A DNA stretch of 64,000 nucleotides from Pseudomonas viridiflava (GCF_900590755.1 NZ_UUOC01000052.1:248001-312000), one strand, 5' to 3'. Counted from the first letter of the stretch, positions 1 to 9,225 are shown. Notes: generated by a model from the sequence alone, not told the origin. Translations and numbers: made by a program.

Positions 1-1402
1 AGCCCTAGAGCCCACTGTGGCCGAGGCGCAGCCTGCACCGATCACCCCGGCTCCGGCTCCGGCCCCGCCCGCGGCCAAACCCGTCGAGGCTATCGAAGCA
101 GCTGTTGTTGAAGCAGTCGCCCCCGTTGCTGCACCTGCACCTGCACCTGCACCTGCGCCTGAGCCCAAGCCCGAGCCCGAGCTGGTAAGTGCGCCGGAGC
201 CTGAGCCGGTCAGCGTTCAGGATTTACTCACTCCAACGCCAGCCGTGCCGTTCGATCATGTGCCCGAGCCCGTCAGCGAAGCGCCTGTCGAGGAAGATGA
301 ATCAGAGGAGAGCGAAGAAGCCACGCCCTTCGCACTGCCCAGCTCTCCCGAGCCAAGTTACAGCTCCGTCGCCGCGCATATTGAAGAGACGCTGTTGGGC
401 CTGCTCAACGACCTGACCCTGCCCGAGCATCACCGGCCTCAGGCAGAGGCGATGCGCCAGCGTCTTGAACATGGGCTCAACTGGTATGAGTTACTGCCGA
501 TCCTCGAGGATCTTGCCGTTTTGATGCTGGCGATCAGCGATGGCGGTCAGCAGGATTTCGAGAGCTATCTGAAGCAGCTCAACGAGCGTCTGGAGTCTTT
601 TCAAAGCAATTTGCAGGCAGCCAGCGATGACTATGTGGGTCAGCAGTCCGAGTCGCGCGAGCTGAACAATCAGCTGCGCGAGCAGGTGGATGGCTTGCAA
701 AGCAGTGTGCAGGAAGCTGCCGACCTGCCCAGCCTCAAACAAGTGCTGGAGAACCGTCTCGAAGGTTTGCTGAGCACGATGGATCAGCACCAGCAGGCCC
801 GCGATGAGCGCGAGCAGGACGTGGCCGCTCGCCTGCAAAGTCTGGCGAGCCGGGTGGCGACCATGGAGCAGGAGGCGCTGGGTTTCAGGGCCAATATTGA
901 AGAACAGCGGCAGAAAGCGCTGATCGACCCACTGACCAGCCTGCCTAACCGGGCCGCCTGGGAAGAGCGTCTCGGGCATGAAATGGCGCTCTGGCAGCGA
1001 GATAAAAACAGCTTGCTGGTGGGTATTCTCGATCTGGACCACTTCAAGCGTATTAACGACGGCTACGGACATCTGGCCGGAGACCGCGTGCTCAAGATCG
1101 TGGCCAAGGTATTGAAGAAACACCTGCGCGGCAGCGATTTCATTGCTCGCTTCGGGGGTGAAGAGTTCGTTGTCCTGATGCCCGCCACTCAGGTCACTGC
1201 GGGGCTGGCATTGCTTGATCAACTGCGCACGGCCGTCGAGCTGTGCCCGTTCCACTTCAAGAGCGAGCCCGTGGTCATCACCGTGTCCATCGGTGTGACC
1301 GCGCTGCGCGCTGGCGAGCGCAGTGATGTGGCGCTCAAGCGTGCTGACCAGGCGCTGTATCGCGCCAAGGAAAACGGTCGCAATCGGGTCGAGCAAGGTT
1401 GA
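1..1402 (+). CDS. GGDEF diguanylate cyclase, 5' end outside window
   Basis: Makes the second messenger cyclic-di-GMP from two GTP. The reading frame is open to base 2, so the true start may lie upstream; an in-frame GTG at 17 would give 461 residues. The first 120 residues are Ala/Pro/Glu-rich and low complexity, followed by a helical region with coiled-coil character (about 120-300) and a C-terminal GGDEF domain with the intact active-site motif GGEEF. An RGSD inhibitory I-site lies five residues before it, so product feedback inhibition is expected. The next genes are ampDh2, an EAL protein and kinB. In P. aeruginosa, DgcH is encoded near kinB-ampDh2, so this may be its counterpart, but that is inferred from context and not shown by the sequence. 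Confidence 0.9.
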   Translation, partial: ALEPTVAEAQPAPITPAPAPAPPAAKPVEAIEAAVVEAVAPVAAPAPAPAPAPEPKPEPELVSAPEPEPVSVQDLLTPTPAVPFDHVPEPVSEAPVEEDESEESEEATPFALPSSPEPSYSSVAAHIEETLLGLLNDLTLPEHHRPQAEAMRQRLEHGLNWYELLPILEDLAVLMLAISDGGQQDFESYLKQLNERLESFQSNLQAASDDYVGQQSESRELNNQLREQVDGLQSSVQEAADLPSLKQVLENRLEGLLSTMDQHQQARDEREQDVAARLQSLASRVATMEQEALGFRANIEEQRQKALIDPLTSLPNRAAWEERLGHEMALWQRDKNSLLVGILDLDHFKRINDGYGHLAGDRVLKIVAKVLKKHLRGSDFIARFGGEEFVVLMPATQVTAGLALLDQLRTAVELCPFHFKSEPVVITVSIGVTALRAGERSDVALKRADQALYRAKENGRNRVEQG

Positions 1403-1482
1403 TCTGTATTTGCCCGAGCTGAGCTTTCTCTAGGCTTTACGTTATGCTCAATTCTTTTACTGCCAATGTGTTCCGGATTCTC

Positions 1483-2259
1483 ATGAAGTTGTTTTGCTCT
1501 GCCCTCCTGCTTCTCACGTTGACCGCCTGCAGCAGCGGCCTGCGGCTCGACACCAGCCATCCTTCGGCCAATTTCGACAATCGGATTCAGTTTGTTGTGG
1601 TGCATTACACCTCCACCACGCTTGAACATTCACTCCAGCTCCTGACCCACGGCGAGGTGAGCGCCCATTACCTGATCGGCGACACACCACCGACCATTTA
1701 TAAGCTGGTGGACGAAAACGCTCGCGCCTGGCATGCCGGTGAAAGTGAATGGGATGGGCGAACCTGGCTGAATTCGGCGTCGATCGGCATCGAAATCGTC
1801 AATCCAGGTTATCGCGACACGCCAACCGGAAGGCTCTGGTATCCCTACACCGAAGGGCAGATCCAGGCATTGATCGTGCTCCTCAAAGACATCGTCAAAC
1901 GTAACCATATTGATCCGCGCCACATCATCGGTCACAGCGATATCGCCCCGGCGCGCAAGCTGGACCCTGGTCCGCTGTTCCCCTGGAAGCGGCTGGCCGA
2001 GGAAGGTCTGGGCGTCTGGCCTGATGAGCGTCAGGTCGCACAGCAGCAGGCTTTGCTAGGCAATGCGTTGCCGGATGTGTCCTGGTTTCAACAACAACTG
2101 GCGCGGCTTGGCTACTCGACGCCTCAGACCGGTGAGCTGGATGTCGCTACACGCGGCGTTCTGGCTGCGTTTCAGATGCATTACCGGCCTGCACGCTTCG
2201 ACGGACAACCTGACGTTCAGAGCGCAGCGATCCTCAAAGTGCTCAATCGCCAGCGCTGA
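1483..2259 (+). CDS. ampDh2: AmpDh2, lipoprotein N-acetylmuramoyl-L-alanine amidase
   Basis: Periplasmic zinc amidase that cuts the bond between N-acetylmuramic acid and the stem peptide during peptidoglycan recycling. The chosen ATG gives 258 residues starting MKLFCSALLLLTLTACSS, a type II signal peptide with lipobox LTAC. An ATG 39 bases upstream would put 13 polar residues ahead of the signal and is less likely. The Amidase_2 domain carries the zinc-ligand region VVHYTS and the late GHSDIAPARKLDPG stretch; a PGRP-like VSAHYLIGD motif lies between them. The last 70 residues resemble a peptidoglycan-binding domain (WFQQQLARLGY). The gene lies two genes from kinB, on the opposite strand; P. 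aeruginosa ampDh2 is also near kinB. Confidence 0.92.
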   Translation: MKLFCSALLLLTLTACSSGLRLDTSHPSANFDNRIQFVVVHYTSTTLEHSLQLLTHGEVSAHYLIGDTPPTIYKLVDENARAWHAGESEWDGRTWLNSASIGIEIVNPGYRDTPTGRLWYPYTEGQIQALIVLLKDIVKRNHIDPRHIIGHSDIAPARKLDPGPLFPWKRLAEEGLGVWPDERQVAQQQALLGNALPDVSWFQQQLARLGYSTPQTGELDVATRGVLAAFQMHYRPARFDGQPDVQSAAILKVLNRQR

Positions 2260-2261
2260 AG

Positions 2262-2299
2262 CCCTGAAAAACGCCGATAAACCGAGCGTTTTTCAAGGG
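2262..2299 (+). terminator. Hairpin after ampDh2
   Basis: A 13-base arm (CCCTGAAAAACGC) pairs with GCGTTTTTCAAGGG across an 11-base loop with one bulge. It begins three bases after the amidase stop codon. The T run lies inside the right arm rather than after it, so termination is plausible but not certain. Confidence 0.55.
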
Positions 2300-2340
2300 T
2301 GTTGCTATACCTGATGGGGTAATCCTGCGGGAATCCCCTG

Positions 2341-3960
2341 ATGCTCGGCGCTGCAACCTCATTTCGCATGACTTTCTATCGCCCCTGGCTGATGGCTCTG
2401 CTCGCCGCCTTGTTGAGTGCGGCTATGCTTTTGGCGGGGAGCTTCGCCCTGGCCGTGCATCAGGCCCGGCAAAACGAAAGTGAACAGATGAAGGCTCAGG
2501 GCGAGCGTTTTCTGGTGCGCCTGGAACAGCTTTTCGGGCAATTACGACTGGGGCTGGATCAGCTGGAAGCCCAGCCATTGCGGCGCTGCACCCCCGAAAT
2601 GGTGGATCGATTGCGTCAGGTGATCGCCAGTTACCGCTTCATCTATGAAGCAGCATTCGTGGGTGATACCCAGTTATGTTCCAGCTGGATACGCACCAGT
2701 AATCTGGGCGAGGAGCGGCCCGCTGACATTCGTGGCCCCACCTATGACTACTGGCTCAATACCTCGGCCCAGCCCGATGACAATCTGGCGGCGTTGGTGT
2801 TGGGGCGTGGCGGTTTCAGGGTGTCCACTTCCCGGGGGCATCTGACCGATGTGGTCGACCTGCCGGTGGGAGGCAGCTTGCTGGTGGTGCTCAACCACGG
2901 TAGTAAGGCGGTGACGGTGCTGGGGCCTGATCAGTCTTGGCCCCCGACGGTGCAGTGGTCATCGGCAGCTGACGAGACTTTGATGGTCACCGACAAACGC
3001 CTGATTTACCGCATGCCGACTCAGAGTCCCGAATACCAATTGGTGATGATTGCGCCTCGCTCTGGGCTGCAACAGAAAGTCACCGGGGCCTGGTGGTTTC
3101 TGGTCCCGGCGAGCCTGCTCGTGTCGCTGTGCATCGGAGTGCTGGTGCTGCAACTGGTGCGGCAGCGGCGTTCGCTGGGCGGTGAGTTGCAGGGCGCATT
3201 GCGGCGTAGCGAGCTTAAAGTGCTGTATCAGCCGATCTTCGACCTCAACACCCGGCTGTGTGTGGGCGCGGAAGCGTTGGTGCGTTGGCGCAGACCCGAC
3301 GGCACCCTGACCAGCCCGGACCTGTTCATCCCCCTGGCGGAAAACACCGGACAGATTCGCCAGATCACGGATTTCGTCCTGCAACAGCTGCTTGAGCAAC
3401 TGGGGCCGATGCTGCGCGCCAACCCGCATCTGTATATTTCGGTCAATCTGGCAGCGTGTGACGTAATGGCGCCGCGTATCGGGCGAGTCACGGCCAGATT
3501 ACTGGCGCAGCACCGAGTGGCTGCGAGGCAAATCGCCTTTGAGGTGACCGAGCGCGGGTTGATCGATGTGGTGGTTGCCCGCAATCACCTTCAGGCGTTG
3601 CGCGACCGAGGCCATCAAGTGTTGATCGATGATTTCGGCACTGGCTATTGCAGCCTGGCGTACCTGCAAACCTTGCCGGTGGATTGCCTGAAGATCGACA
3701 AAGCGTTCATCGACGCCCTGGGCCACGATGCCGCCAGCAGTGGCGTCGCGCCGCATATCATTCGGATGGCCCATGCATTGAATCTGCGGGTGATCGCCGA
3801 AGGTATCGAGTTTGAATCCCAAGCGCAGTTGTTGATCAGCGAGGGGGTTATCTACGGCCAGGGCTGGCTCTTCGCCCGCCCGCTGAGTGCGGTGAAGTTT
3901 ACCGAACTGGTCACCGGTGGCCGCCGCAGCCAGGGACGGCGGGCGGAGGATGTGGCGTGA
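2341..3960 (+). CDS. CSS-motif EAL cyclic-di-GMP phosphodiesterase
   Basis: Membrane-anchored phosphodiesterase that linearises cyclic-di-GMP. It has a transmembrane helix at about 14-38, a periplasmic domain with C83 and a CSS motif at 113-115 (the family's redox-sensing disulfide pair), a second helix at about 252-275, and a cytoplasmic EAL domain from about 286. The catalytic set looks complete: EALVRW, ISVNLA, FEVTERG, IDDFGTGY, LKIDK and AEGIE. The family is known to be switched by DsbA/DsbB-dependent disulfide state. The ATG at 2368 is an alternative start; neither has a strong ribosome site. It converges on kinB across REP palindromes. Confidence 0.92.
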   Translation: MLGAATSFRMTFYRPWLMALLAALLSAAMLLAGSFALAVHQARQNESEQMKAQGERFLVRLEQLFGQLRLGLDQLEAQPLRRCTPEMVDRLRQVIASYRFIYEAAFVGDTQLCSSWIRTSNLGEERPADIRGPTYDYWLNTSAQPDDNLAALVLGRGGFRVSTSRGHLTDVVDLPVGGSLLVVLNHGSKAVTVLGPDQSWPPTVQWSSAADETLMVTDKRLIYRMPTQSPEYQLVMIAPRSGLQQKVTGAWWFLVPASLLVSLCIGVLVLQLVRQRRSLGGELQGALRRSELKVLYQPIFDLNTRLCVGAEALVRWRRPDGTLTSPDLFIPLAENTGQIRQITDFVLQQLLEQLGPMLRANPHLYISVNLAACDVMAPRIGRVTARLLAQHRVAARQIAFEVTERGLIDVVVARNHLQALRDRGHQVLIDDFGTGYCSLAYLQTLPVDCLKIDKAFIDALGHDAASSGVAPHIIRMAHALNLRVIAEGIEFESQAQLLISEGVIYGQGWLFARPLSAVKFTELVTGGRRSQGRRAEDVA

Positions 3961-4012
3961 GGGTGAGCACGCGCCTTGAATTGGAAATAATCCTGTGGGA
4001 GCGCGTTCTCAT

Positions 4013-4102
4013 GTGGGACCGGCTTCAGCCGGGAAGAGGCCGGTACATCCGACCGAAATTGATCGTCTGAAATGCCGCCTTCCCGGCTAAAGCCGGTCCC
4101 AC
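4013..4102. repeat. REP pair, GGGACCGGCTTTAGCC type
   Basis: Two inverted copies (GTGGGACCGGCTTCAGCC and its complement) about 45 bases apart form a REP doublet. It sits in the convergent gap between the EAL gene and kinB. Confidence 0.9.
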
Positions 4103-4150
4103 TAAAAGTGCAGTGCAGGCCAATATATAATCCCCTACAGGTTCGTGATC

Positions 4151-4216
4151 TGTAGGAGCGCGCGCGGTGTTTAGGAAGGCCGCGTTATCGTTCATCGCGG
4201 GCAAGCGCGCTCCTAC
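4151..4216. repeat. REP pair, GTAGGAGCGCGC type
   Basis: Inverted GTAGGAGCGCGC / GCGCGCTCCTAC ends bound a short element just downstream of kinB. It is a different REP family from the neighbour at 4013. Confidence 0.85.
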
Positions 4217-4229
4217 GGTCAAAAAACGG

Positions 4230-6017
4230 CTACAACGGCAACGCCATATAAAACTGTGTGCCCTGCCCTGGTCGTGAATACACGCCCATGCGGCCGCCGT
4301 GCAGTTGCACGATCTCTTTACACAGGGCCAGCCCCAGACCGGCGCCGCCTTTTTTGCGGCCGACCTGGACGAAGGGTTCAAAGATCCGGCCCTGCTGTCC
4401 GTAAGCGATGCCTTCGCCGTTGTCCTCAACGCTGATGATCACCCGCTCGCCATGGCGCCGCGCCTGTAGCCGAATCAGGCCATTTTCAGGTGTGTGGCGC
4501 AGGGCGTTATCCAGCAGGTTATCCAGCACCCGTTCGAGTTGCACGCGGTCGGCATGCAGGCGCGGCAGCGGCTCTTCAGCCTCAATTGACAGGATGATGC
4601 CCTTGTCCTGAGCCTGATCCTGAAAGCGCAACCGGGCGTGCTCAAGCAATTCGTCGATGGAGCATGGCGCAAGGGTGAGTTTTTGCAGGCCATTCTGATA
4701 GCGGGAAAAATTCAGCAAGTCATTGATCAACTGCATCAGACGCTGCATTTCTTCGTTGACCGTGTCGAGCAGGTCCGACTCGCGGGAGTCCGCCGGGAAT
4801 TTTGCCCGCTCTCGGAACAGCCCGAAGGCCATGTGCATCCCGGTAACCGGCGTGCGCAGCTCATGGGAGGCGCGTAGAACAAACTCGCTGCGCACTCGCT
4901 CGAAAGCCCGCTGTTCGGTGACATCATGCAGCACCATCACCGCGCCGAGGATATGGCCTTTAGTGTGGCTGACCGGTGTGAGGCTGTAGGTGAGCAGTCG
5001 TGATTCGCCATCGACCTCGATCTCAAGATCCTCCGGCGCGCGCTCCAGCGTTCCGCCGCGCAGAGTCAGATACAACTGCTCATCCAGCTCAGGACGCTGC
5101 AAGGCCTCGCCAAGCCCCTGGCCAAGCCGATCCTCGTCCCAGCCCAACTGACGCTGGGCAACCGGGTTGAGGTGTTCCAGACGGCCCTGGCGATCAATCA
5201 TCAGCAGGCCGTCATCGATACTATCGAGCACCGCCTGCAGTCGTTGTTGACCGGCCAGCAGTTCGTCGACGTTGGTGACCTGATGTTGGCGCAGCGCTTC
5301 AGCCATGATCCCGAAACGGCGGGTCAGCAGGTTCATCTCTTCCGCGGGAGAGATTGGCAGCGTCACCTCAAAGTTACCCCGGCCGATGTTGTCAGCCGCC
5401 TTGGCCAGCGCTTCGATGGGCGCGCCGAAACGCCGCGCAATGCCGTGGGCCGTAATGAAGCCGATACCCAGGACCGCAAGACCCACCAGCCCTAACAGGC
5501 TGGCTACCCATAGGGCGCGCTCTCGGGCTTGAGCCTCAACCTGGCTGATGTTGCTCAGGGCCTGACGGTGCGCCGCCACCAGATTGTTGCGCAAGGTGTT
5601 GAAGCGCTCACTGAGTTCGGAGTTGTCTCGCAACGCACTTGGCGTTTCCCTTGACTGATCGTAGGCCTGGAGAAACTTTTCATAGTCGCTGCGCACGCCG
5701 AGGAAGCCATTGTCGACATTGCTCTGCTCGTCATGCTCGACGCCCTGAGCCAGAAGCTCGCGGAACTCACTTTGCAGTTTTTCGAGCTTATCCCGCGCGG
5801 GAACCTCATTGAGCATCATGACCAGTTGATCACCCAGGTTTTGCCTGAGCTTGAGCCCCGTATCCAGGGACACGAAGTTCTCGTGGATCAGCGATTCCTG
5901 GGATTTGGCCATCTGCATTACGCTGACGAGCCCCAGCGCGAGCCCCAATAGCGCTACCGTTATCAGGGCTGAAATGCTGAAGAACAGCCGGGTGCGTAAC
6001 TTCATCGCCCATTTCAT
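4230..6017 (-). CDS. kinB: KinB sensor histidine kinase
   Basis: Inner-membrane kinase that partners AlgB and controls alginate production and virulence in pseudomonads. The ATG at 6017 (MKWAMKLRTRL) gives 595 residues and places the phospho-accepting histidine (ASHELRTP) at residue 385, the position known for P. aeruginosa KinB; this decides the start. Helices lie at about 11-34 and 169-190, enclosing a helical periplasmic sensor. They are followed by HAMP, PAS (about 255-370), HisKA, and an HATPase domain with N box (LDNLLDNALRH), G1 (GEGIAYGQ) and G2 (GGAGLGLALC). It begins 10 bases after algB stops, so the two are co-transcribed. Confidence 0.96.
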   Translation of the reverse strand: MKWAMKLRTRLFFSISALITVALLGLALGLVSVMQMAKSQESLIHENFVSLDTGLKLRQNLGDQLVMMLNEVPARDKLEKLQSEFRELLAQGVEHDEQSNVDNGFLGVRSDYEKFLQAYDQSRETPSALRDNSELSERFNTLRNNLVAAHRQALSNISQVEAQARERALWVASLLGLVGLAVLGIGFITAHGIARRFGAPIEALAKAADNIGRGNFEVTLPISPAEEMNLLTRRFGIMAEALRQHQVTNVDELLAGQQRLQAVLDSIDDGLLMIDRQGRLEHLNPVAQRQLGWDEDRLGQGLGEALQRPELDEQLYLTLRGGTLERAPEDLEIEVDGESRLLTYSLTPVSHTKGHILGAVMVLHDVTEQRAFERVRSEFVLRASHELRTPVTGMHMAFGLFRERAKFPADSRESDLLDTVNEEMQRLMQLINDLLNFSRYQNGLQKLTLAPCSIDELLEHARLRFQDQAQDKGIILSIEAEEPLPRLHADRVQLERVLDNLLDNALRHTPENGLIRLQARRHGERVIISVEDNGEGIAYGQQGRIFEPFVQVGRKKGGAGLGLALCKEIVQLHGGRMGVYSRPGQGTQFYMALPL

Positions 6018-6027
6018 GCGTGAGGGT

Positions 6028-7374
6028 TCACAGGTTGTACTGCTTGCGTTTGCGGTACAGCGTCGAGGCATCGATACCAAGGGTTTTAGCCGCCTGATCC
6101 AGCGTCTCGCTGGTCGCCAGCACTGCGCCGATGTGGGCTTTTTCCAGCTGATCCAGGCTGAGTGCCGCGCCTACGCGGGGGGCATTGCTGGTGGGCTGTT
6201 CGCCCATGCCCAGATGCGCGACTTCAACACGCTCTTGTGGGCAAATGATGCTGGCGCGTTCGATCACGTTGCGCAGTTCGCGGATGTTGCCGGGCCAGCG
6301 GTAATTAAGCAGCGCTGATTTGGCTTCCTCGCTGAACCCCCGTGCAGGGCGGGCGTAATCCTTGACGAAGCGTGCCAGGAAGCGATCCGCCAGGGTCATG
6401 ATGTCTTCAGTGCGTTCGCGCAGAGCGGGCAGATGCAGGGTGATCACGTTCAGGCGGTAGAGCAGGTCTTCACGAAACCGGCCGTTGCGAACCATGTCTT
6501 CCAGGTTGAGGTTAGTGGCCGCAAGAATGCGCACATCGGCGCGGCGGGTCACCGGGTCGCCGACGCGCTCGTATTCCTTGTCCTGAATAAAACGAAGCAA
6601 TTTTGGCTGCAACGTGAGGGGAAAGTCGCCGATTTCGTCGAGAAAAAGCGTGCCGCCATCCGCCTGGTTGACGCGCCCCAAGGTACTCTCGCTGGCACCA
6701 GTGAACGCGCCACGGCTGTGGCCGAACAGTTCGCTTTCCATCAGCTCTGCCGTCAGTGACGGGCAGTTGATGGTGATGCAGGATTTCTTGGCGCGCTTGC
6801 TCCAGCCGTGAATGGCACGGGCCAGTTCGCCTTTACCTGTACCGGATTCACCGAGGATCAGAATGTTGGCGTCGGTGCCAGCGACTTGGCGGGCTGTTTC
6901 GAGGATCGCCATCATGGACGGGCTGTGGGAATCCAGGCCGTCTTTGGGTTTGCGAATTTCGCCTTCGAGGGCTTCCAGCCGCGCCGAGAGCTGGCGCACT
7001 TCCAGCTGTTTGGCCGTGGCCAGACGCAGTTGGTCCGGGCTGCACGGCTTGACGAGATAGTCTGCGGCGCCTGCCTGAATCGCGTCCACGGCAGTATCGA
7101 CGGCCGAATGCGCGGTGACGATAACTACCCGCATCCAGGGTGCCTGGACGCGCATTTGCGCCAGCACATCAAGGCCATTGTCTTCGCCAAGCCGCAAATC
7201 CAGAAAGCACAGGTCGAAGACCTGGCGTTGCAGCAACGTTTCCGCTTGCGCTGCGCTGTTGGCGGTGGCGACGCTGTAGCCCTCATCTTCCAGGCAATAA
7301 CGGAACGTGCGAAGGATCGCGGACTCGTCATCCACAAGCAGAATACGGCCCTGATTCTCAGTGGCTGCTTCCAT
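6028..7374 (-). CDS. algB: AlgB, NtrC-family response regulator
   Basis: DNA-binding activator paired with KinB; required for high alginate output in mucoid P. aeruginosa. It has 448 residues. The receiver has phosphorylation site D59 (FLDLR). The AAA+ sigma-54-interaction domain has Walker A (GESGTGKG), the sigma-54 contact loop (GAFTGA) and Walker B (GGTLFLDEIGD). A Fis-type helix-turn-helix sits at the C-terminus (LDQAAKTLGIDASTLYRKR). AGGA lies 6-9 bases before the ATG. It is divergent from the BON-protein gene, whose leader carries a sigma-54 promoter match. Confidence 0.97.
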   Translation of the reverse strand: MEAATENQGRILLVDDESAILRTFRYCLEDEGYSVATANSAAQAETLLQRQVFDLCFLDLRLGEDNGLDVLAQMRVQAPWMRVVIVTAHSAVDTAVDAIQAGAADYLVKPCSPDQLRLATAKQLEVRQLSARLEALEGEIRKPKDGLDSHSPSMMAILETARQVAGTDANILILGESGTGKGELARAIHGWSKRAKKSCITINCPSLTAELMESELFGHSRGAFTGASESTLGRVNQADGGTLFLDEIGDFPLTLQPKLLRFIQDKEYERVGDPVTRRADVRILAATNLNLEDMVRNGRFREDLLYRLNVITLHLPALRERTEDIMTLADRFLARFVKDYARPARGFSEEAKSALLNYRWPGNIRELRNVIERASIICPQERVEVAHLGMGEQPTSNAPRVGAALSLDQLEKAHIGAVLATSETLDQAAKTLGIDASTLYRKRKQYNL

Positions 7375-7533
7375 TTTTCCTACGCTCCTAAATGAATTGT
7401 CTTGCCTTAGTGTCGGAAAAATCGGGCAAGTTGCATGGTCGATTCTGATTGATTATGCGTGCTGCATGGTAGCTATCTGGCAGATATATCGTTAACTAGC
7501 TGATATTTATAATTAATTTCCTCTAAAACACGC

Positions 7534-7548
7534 TGGCACATGACTTGC
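7534..7548 (+). promoter_or_regulatory. Sigma-54 promoter (-24/-12)
   Basis: TGGCAC-N5-TTGC matches the RpoN consensus exactly, with ten bases between the GG and GC doublets. Transcription would start near 7559, about 60 bases before the BON-protein ATG. It is in the divergent gap with algB, which encodes a protein with the sigma-54 contact loop. Confidence 0.75.
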
Positions 7549-7617
7549 GGGTTTCTTCTGCTTTTCGCTTGAGCGATTCGCTCGAACCCAATGCATAGCC
7601 ATAGATGGAGAAATGCG

Positions 7618-8466
7618 ATGCACCCGCTGAAAAAGCTGGCCCTGGTCACCGCAACCGTTACCGCACTGAGTCTCAACCCGCTGATGGCCAGCGCCGCCCA
7701 AGGCGATCTGCCCAGCCAGTTGAATGAAGCCCGACAGGAAGGCTCGATCTGGACCGCCTTCGCGCTTAACAAGCATTTGAGTCCCTTCAAGCTCGACGTG
7801 AGTGTCGAACAAGGCACCGCCGTCCTGAAGGGCAAGGTCGAAAATGAGGTTGATCGCGACCTGGCAGAACGAATCGCGCTGGATATCAAAGGCATCGACA
7901 AGGTCGATAACCAGCTGGAAATAGATCCCAACGTGGCCGCCGAACCAGGCACTAAAGCCAACATGGCGCAGCGATTTGAAGACGCCACGTTGACCGCCAC
8001 GGTGAAGTCCAAGCTGTTGTGGAGCAGCGTGACCGAGGCGCTGAAAATCGAAGTTGATAGCAAGGACGGCGTTGTAACCCTCAAAGGCCGCGCGCAAAGC
8101 CCGGAAGCCAAGGAAGTGGCCGGCAACCTGGCGACCAACACCGACGGCGTGGTCAGCGTGAATAACCTGATCAGCATCAGCGCGGCCGACTCGATCAATT
8201 CCCGTACCGACCCGCAGGTCAACAGCCCGGTGAAGGACATGAGCGATGTCTGGATCACCAGCAAGGTCAAATCCAGCCTCATCTATAGCCGCAACCTGGA
8301 TGGCATGAGCATCAAGGTCGAGACCAAGAGCGGCCTGGTCAGCCTCAACGGCATCGTCGCCAACTACGCCGAAAAAGAACTGGCCGTTGAAATCGCCCGA
8401 AATATACGCGGCGTCAAAGGCGTGAACGCTGATGCGTTGAAAGTGATGGCGCGGACGGCGGGTTAA
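7618..8466 (+). CDS. Periplasmic protein with three BON domains
   Basis: A 282-residue exported protein of the OsmY type. The start is set by GGAG seven bases before this ATG; an ATG 27 bases upstream has no such site and would bury the signal peptide. The signal peptide ends near MASA-AQ. Three BON domains follow at about 37-102, 122-187 and 210-277, each with the Gly-centred V-L-G pattern (AVLKGKVEN, VTLKGRAQS, VSLNGIVAN). BON domains bind lipid or membrane surfaces and are common in osmotic or envelope stress proteins. It is the first gene of a rightward envelope cluster behind a sigma-54 promoter. Confidence 0.88.
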   Translation: MHPLKKLALVTATVTALSLNPLMASAAQGDLPSQLNEARQEGSIWTAFALNKHLSPFKLDVSVEQGTAVLKGKVENEVDRDLAERIALDIKGIDKVDNQLEIDPNVAAEPGTKANMAQRFEDATLTATVKSKLLWSSVTEALKIEVDSKDGVVTLKGRAQSPEAKEVAGNLATNTDGVVSVNNLISISAADSINSRTDPQVNSPVKDMSDVWITSKVKSSLIYSRNLDGMSIKVETKSGLVSLNGIVANYAEKELAVEIARNIRGVKGVNADALKVMARTAG

Positions 8467-8487
8467 TCCTACAAAGCCGACGGTCGT

Positions 8488-8527
8488 GCAACCTGCACGA
8501 TAAATACAGGGTCATCGTGCAGGTTGC
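8488..8527 (+). terminator. Perfect 14-bp hairpin after BON gene
   Basis: GCAACCTGCACGAT and its exact complement are separated by 12 bases, starting about 20 bases after the stop codon. There is no T run, so it may act as a transcript 3' end stabiliser or a factor-dependent stop rather than a classic terminator. Confidence 0.55.
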
Positions 8528-8691
8528 TCGCAGAAAGATTTGATAGGCTTGCTTAAGTTGCTGATTCTAAAGGGTTTATCTGGATGCAAAAAACTGGCAT
8601 GCACCCTGCAATATCCCTCTTATACAAGCCGTGACGTAACCGGCAACAAGATCAGGATCGAGCATCCCCAAGGGATCTCAGGAGCAACCAG

Positions 8692-8985
8692 ATGAACAGC
8701 AAGCGTTTCGCCCAATTGCGCATTTCGCCACTGCATATCCAGCAAGTGTTGTTTGCCACTTTGGCCGTGCTGATCACTCTGCTTGCGATCCAACAGTTTC
8801 AGCGTTGGGACAATGCCCGCGCAGTCATGCATGAAGCCTCACAGATTAAACAGCAGTTCACTTACAGCCAGTCCTACACCACGGCCAGCGCGCCGTTGGC
8901 CAAAGACACTGCGCTGAGCTTCACACCCGTTGAGGGCACAGCGCCTGTCAGTGAAATGCCGCGTCAGCAGAGCTGGGTTTTCTAA
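8692..8985 (+). CDS. Small single-helix membrane protein, unknown
   Basis: A 97-residue protein with an amphipathic basic start, one transmembrane helix at about 17-35 (VLFATLAVLITLLAI) and a polar Ser/Thr/Ala-rich tail, most likely periplasmic. AGGAGC lies upstream of the ATG at a normal distance. I do not recognise a characterised family. Similar small proteins occur in pseudomonads between algB and gltP; placing it in the envelope-stress cluster rests on position only. Confidence 0.75.
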   Translation: MNSKRFAQLRISPLHIQQVLFATLAVLITLLAIQQFQRWDNARAVMHEASQIKQQFTYSQSYTTASAPLAKDTALSFTPVEGTAPVSEMPRQQSWVF

Positions 8986-9058
8986 CCCGTCTTGCGGTGA
9001 AAACAGCATCCATTAAAAGCAGTAACCACTTTAAAAGTAGTAACCAAGGAGAATCACC

Positions 9059-9223
9059 ATGTTGAGTTGGGCAATCACGTTTCTGATCATCGCCATTGTC
9101 GCTGCAGTACTTGGCTTCGGTGGTATCGCAGGCACCGCGACCGGTATCGCGAAGATTCTTTTCGTCGTATTCCTGGTTATGTTCGTTGTCTCCTTCTTCT
9201 TTGGCCGTCGCGGCCGAGGCTGA
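9059..9223 (+). CDS. DUF1328 small membrane protein
   Basis: A 54-residue hydrophobic protein ([20 protein letters not shown] to a basic FFFGRRGRG tail) of the YtjA/DUF1328 family, with two closely spaced membrane helices around a GGIAGTATG turn. AAGGAG lies seven bases before the ATG, a strong ribosome site. Family members are often induced by general or osmotic stress; the molecular function is unknown. The next gene starts two bases after its stop codon, so the two are translationally close. Confidence 0.9.
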
Positions 9224-9225
9224 AA

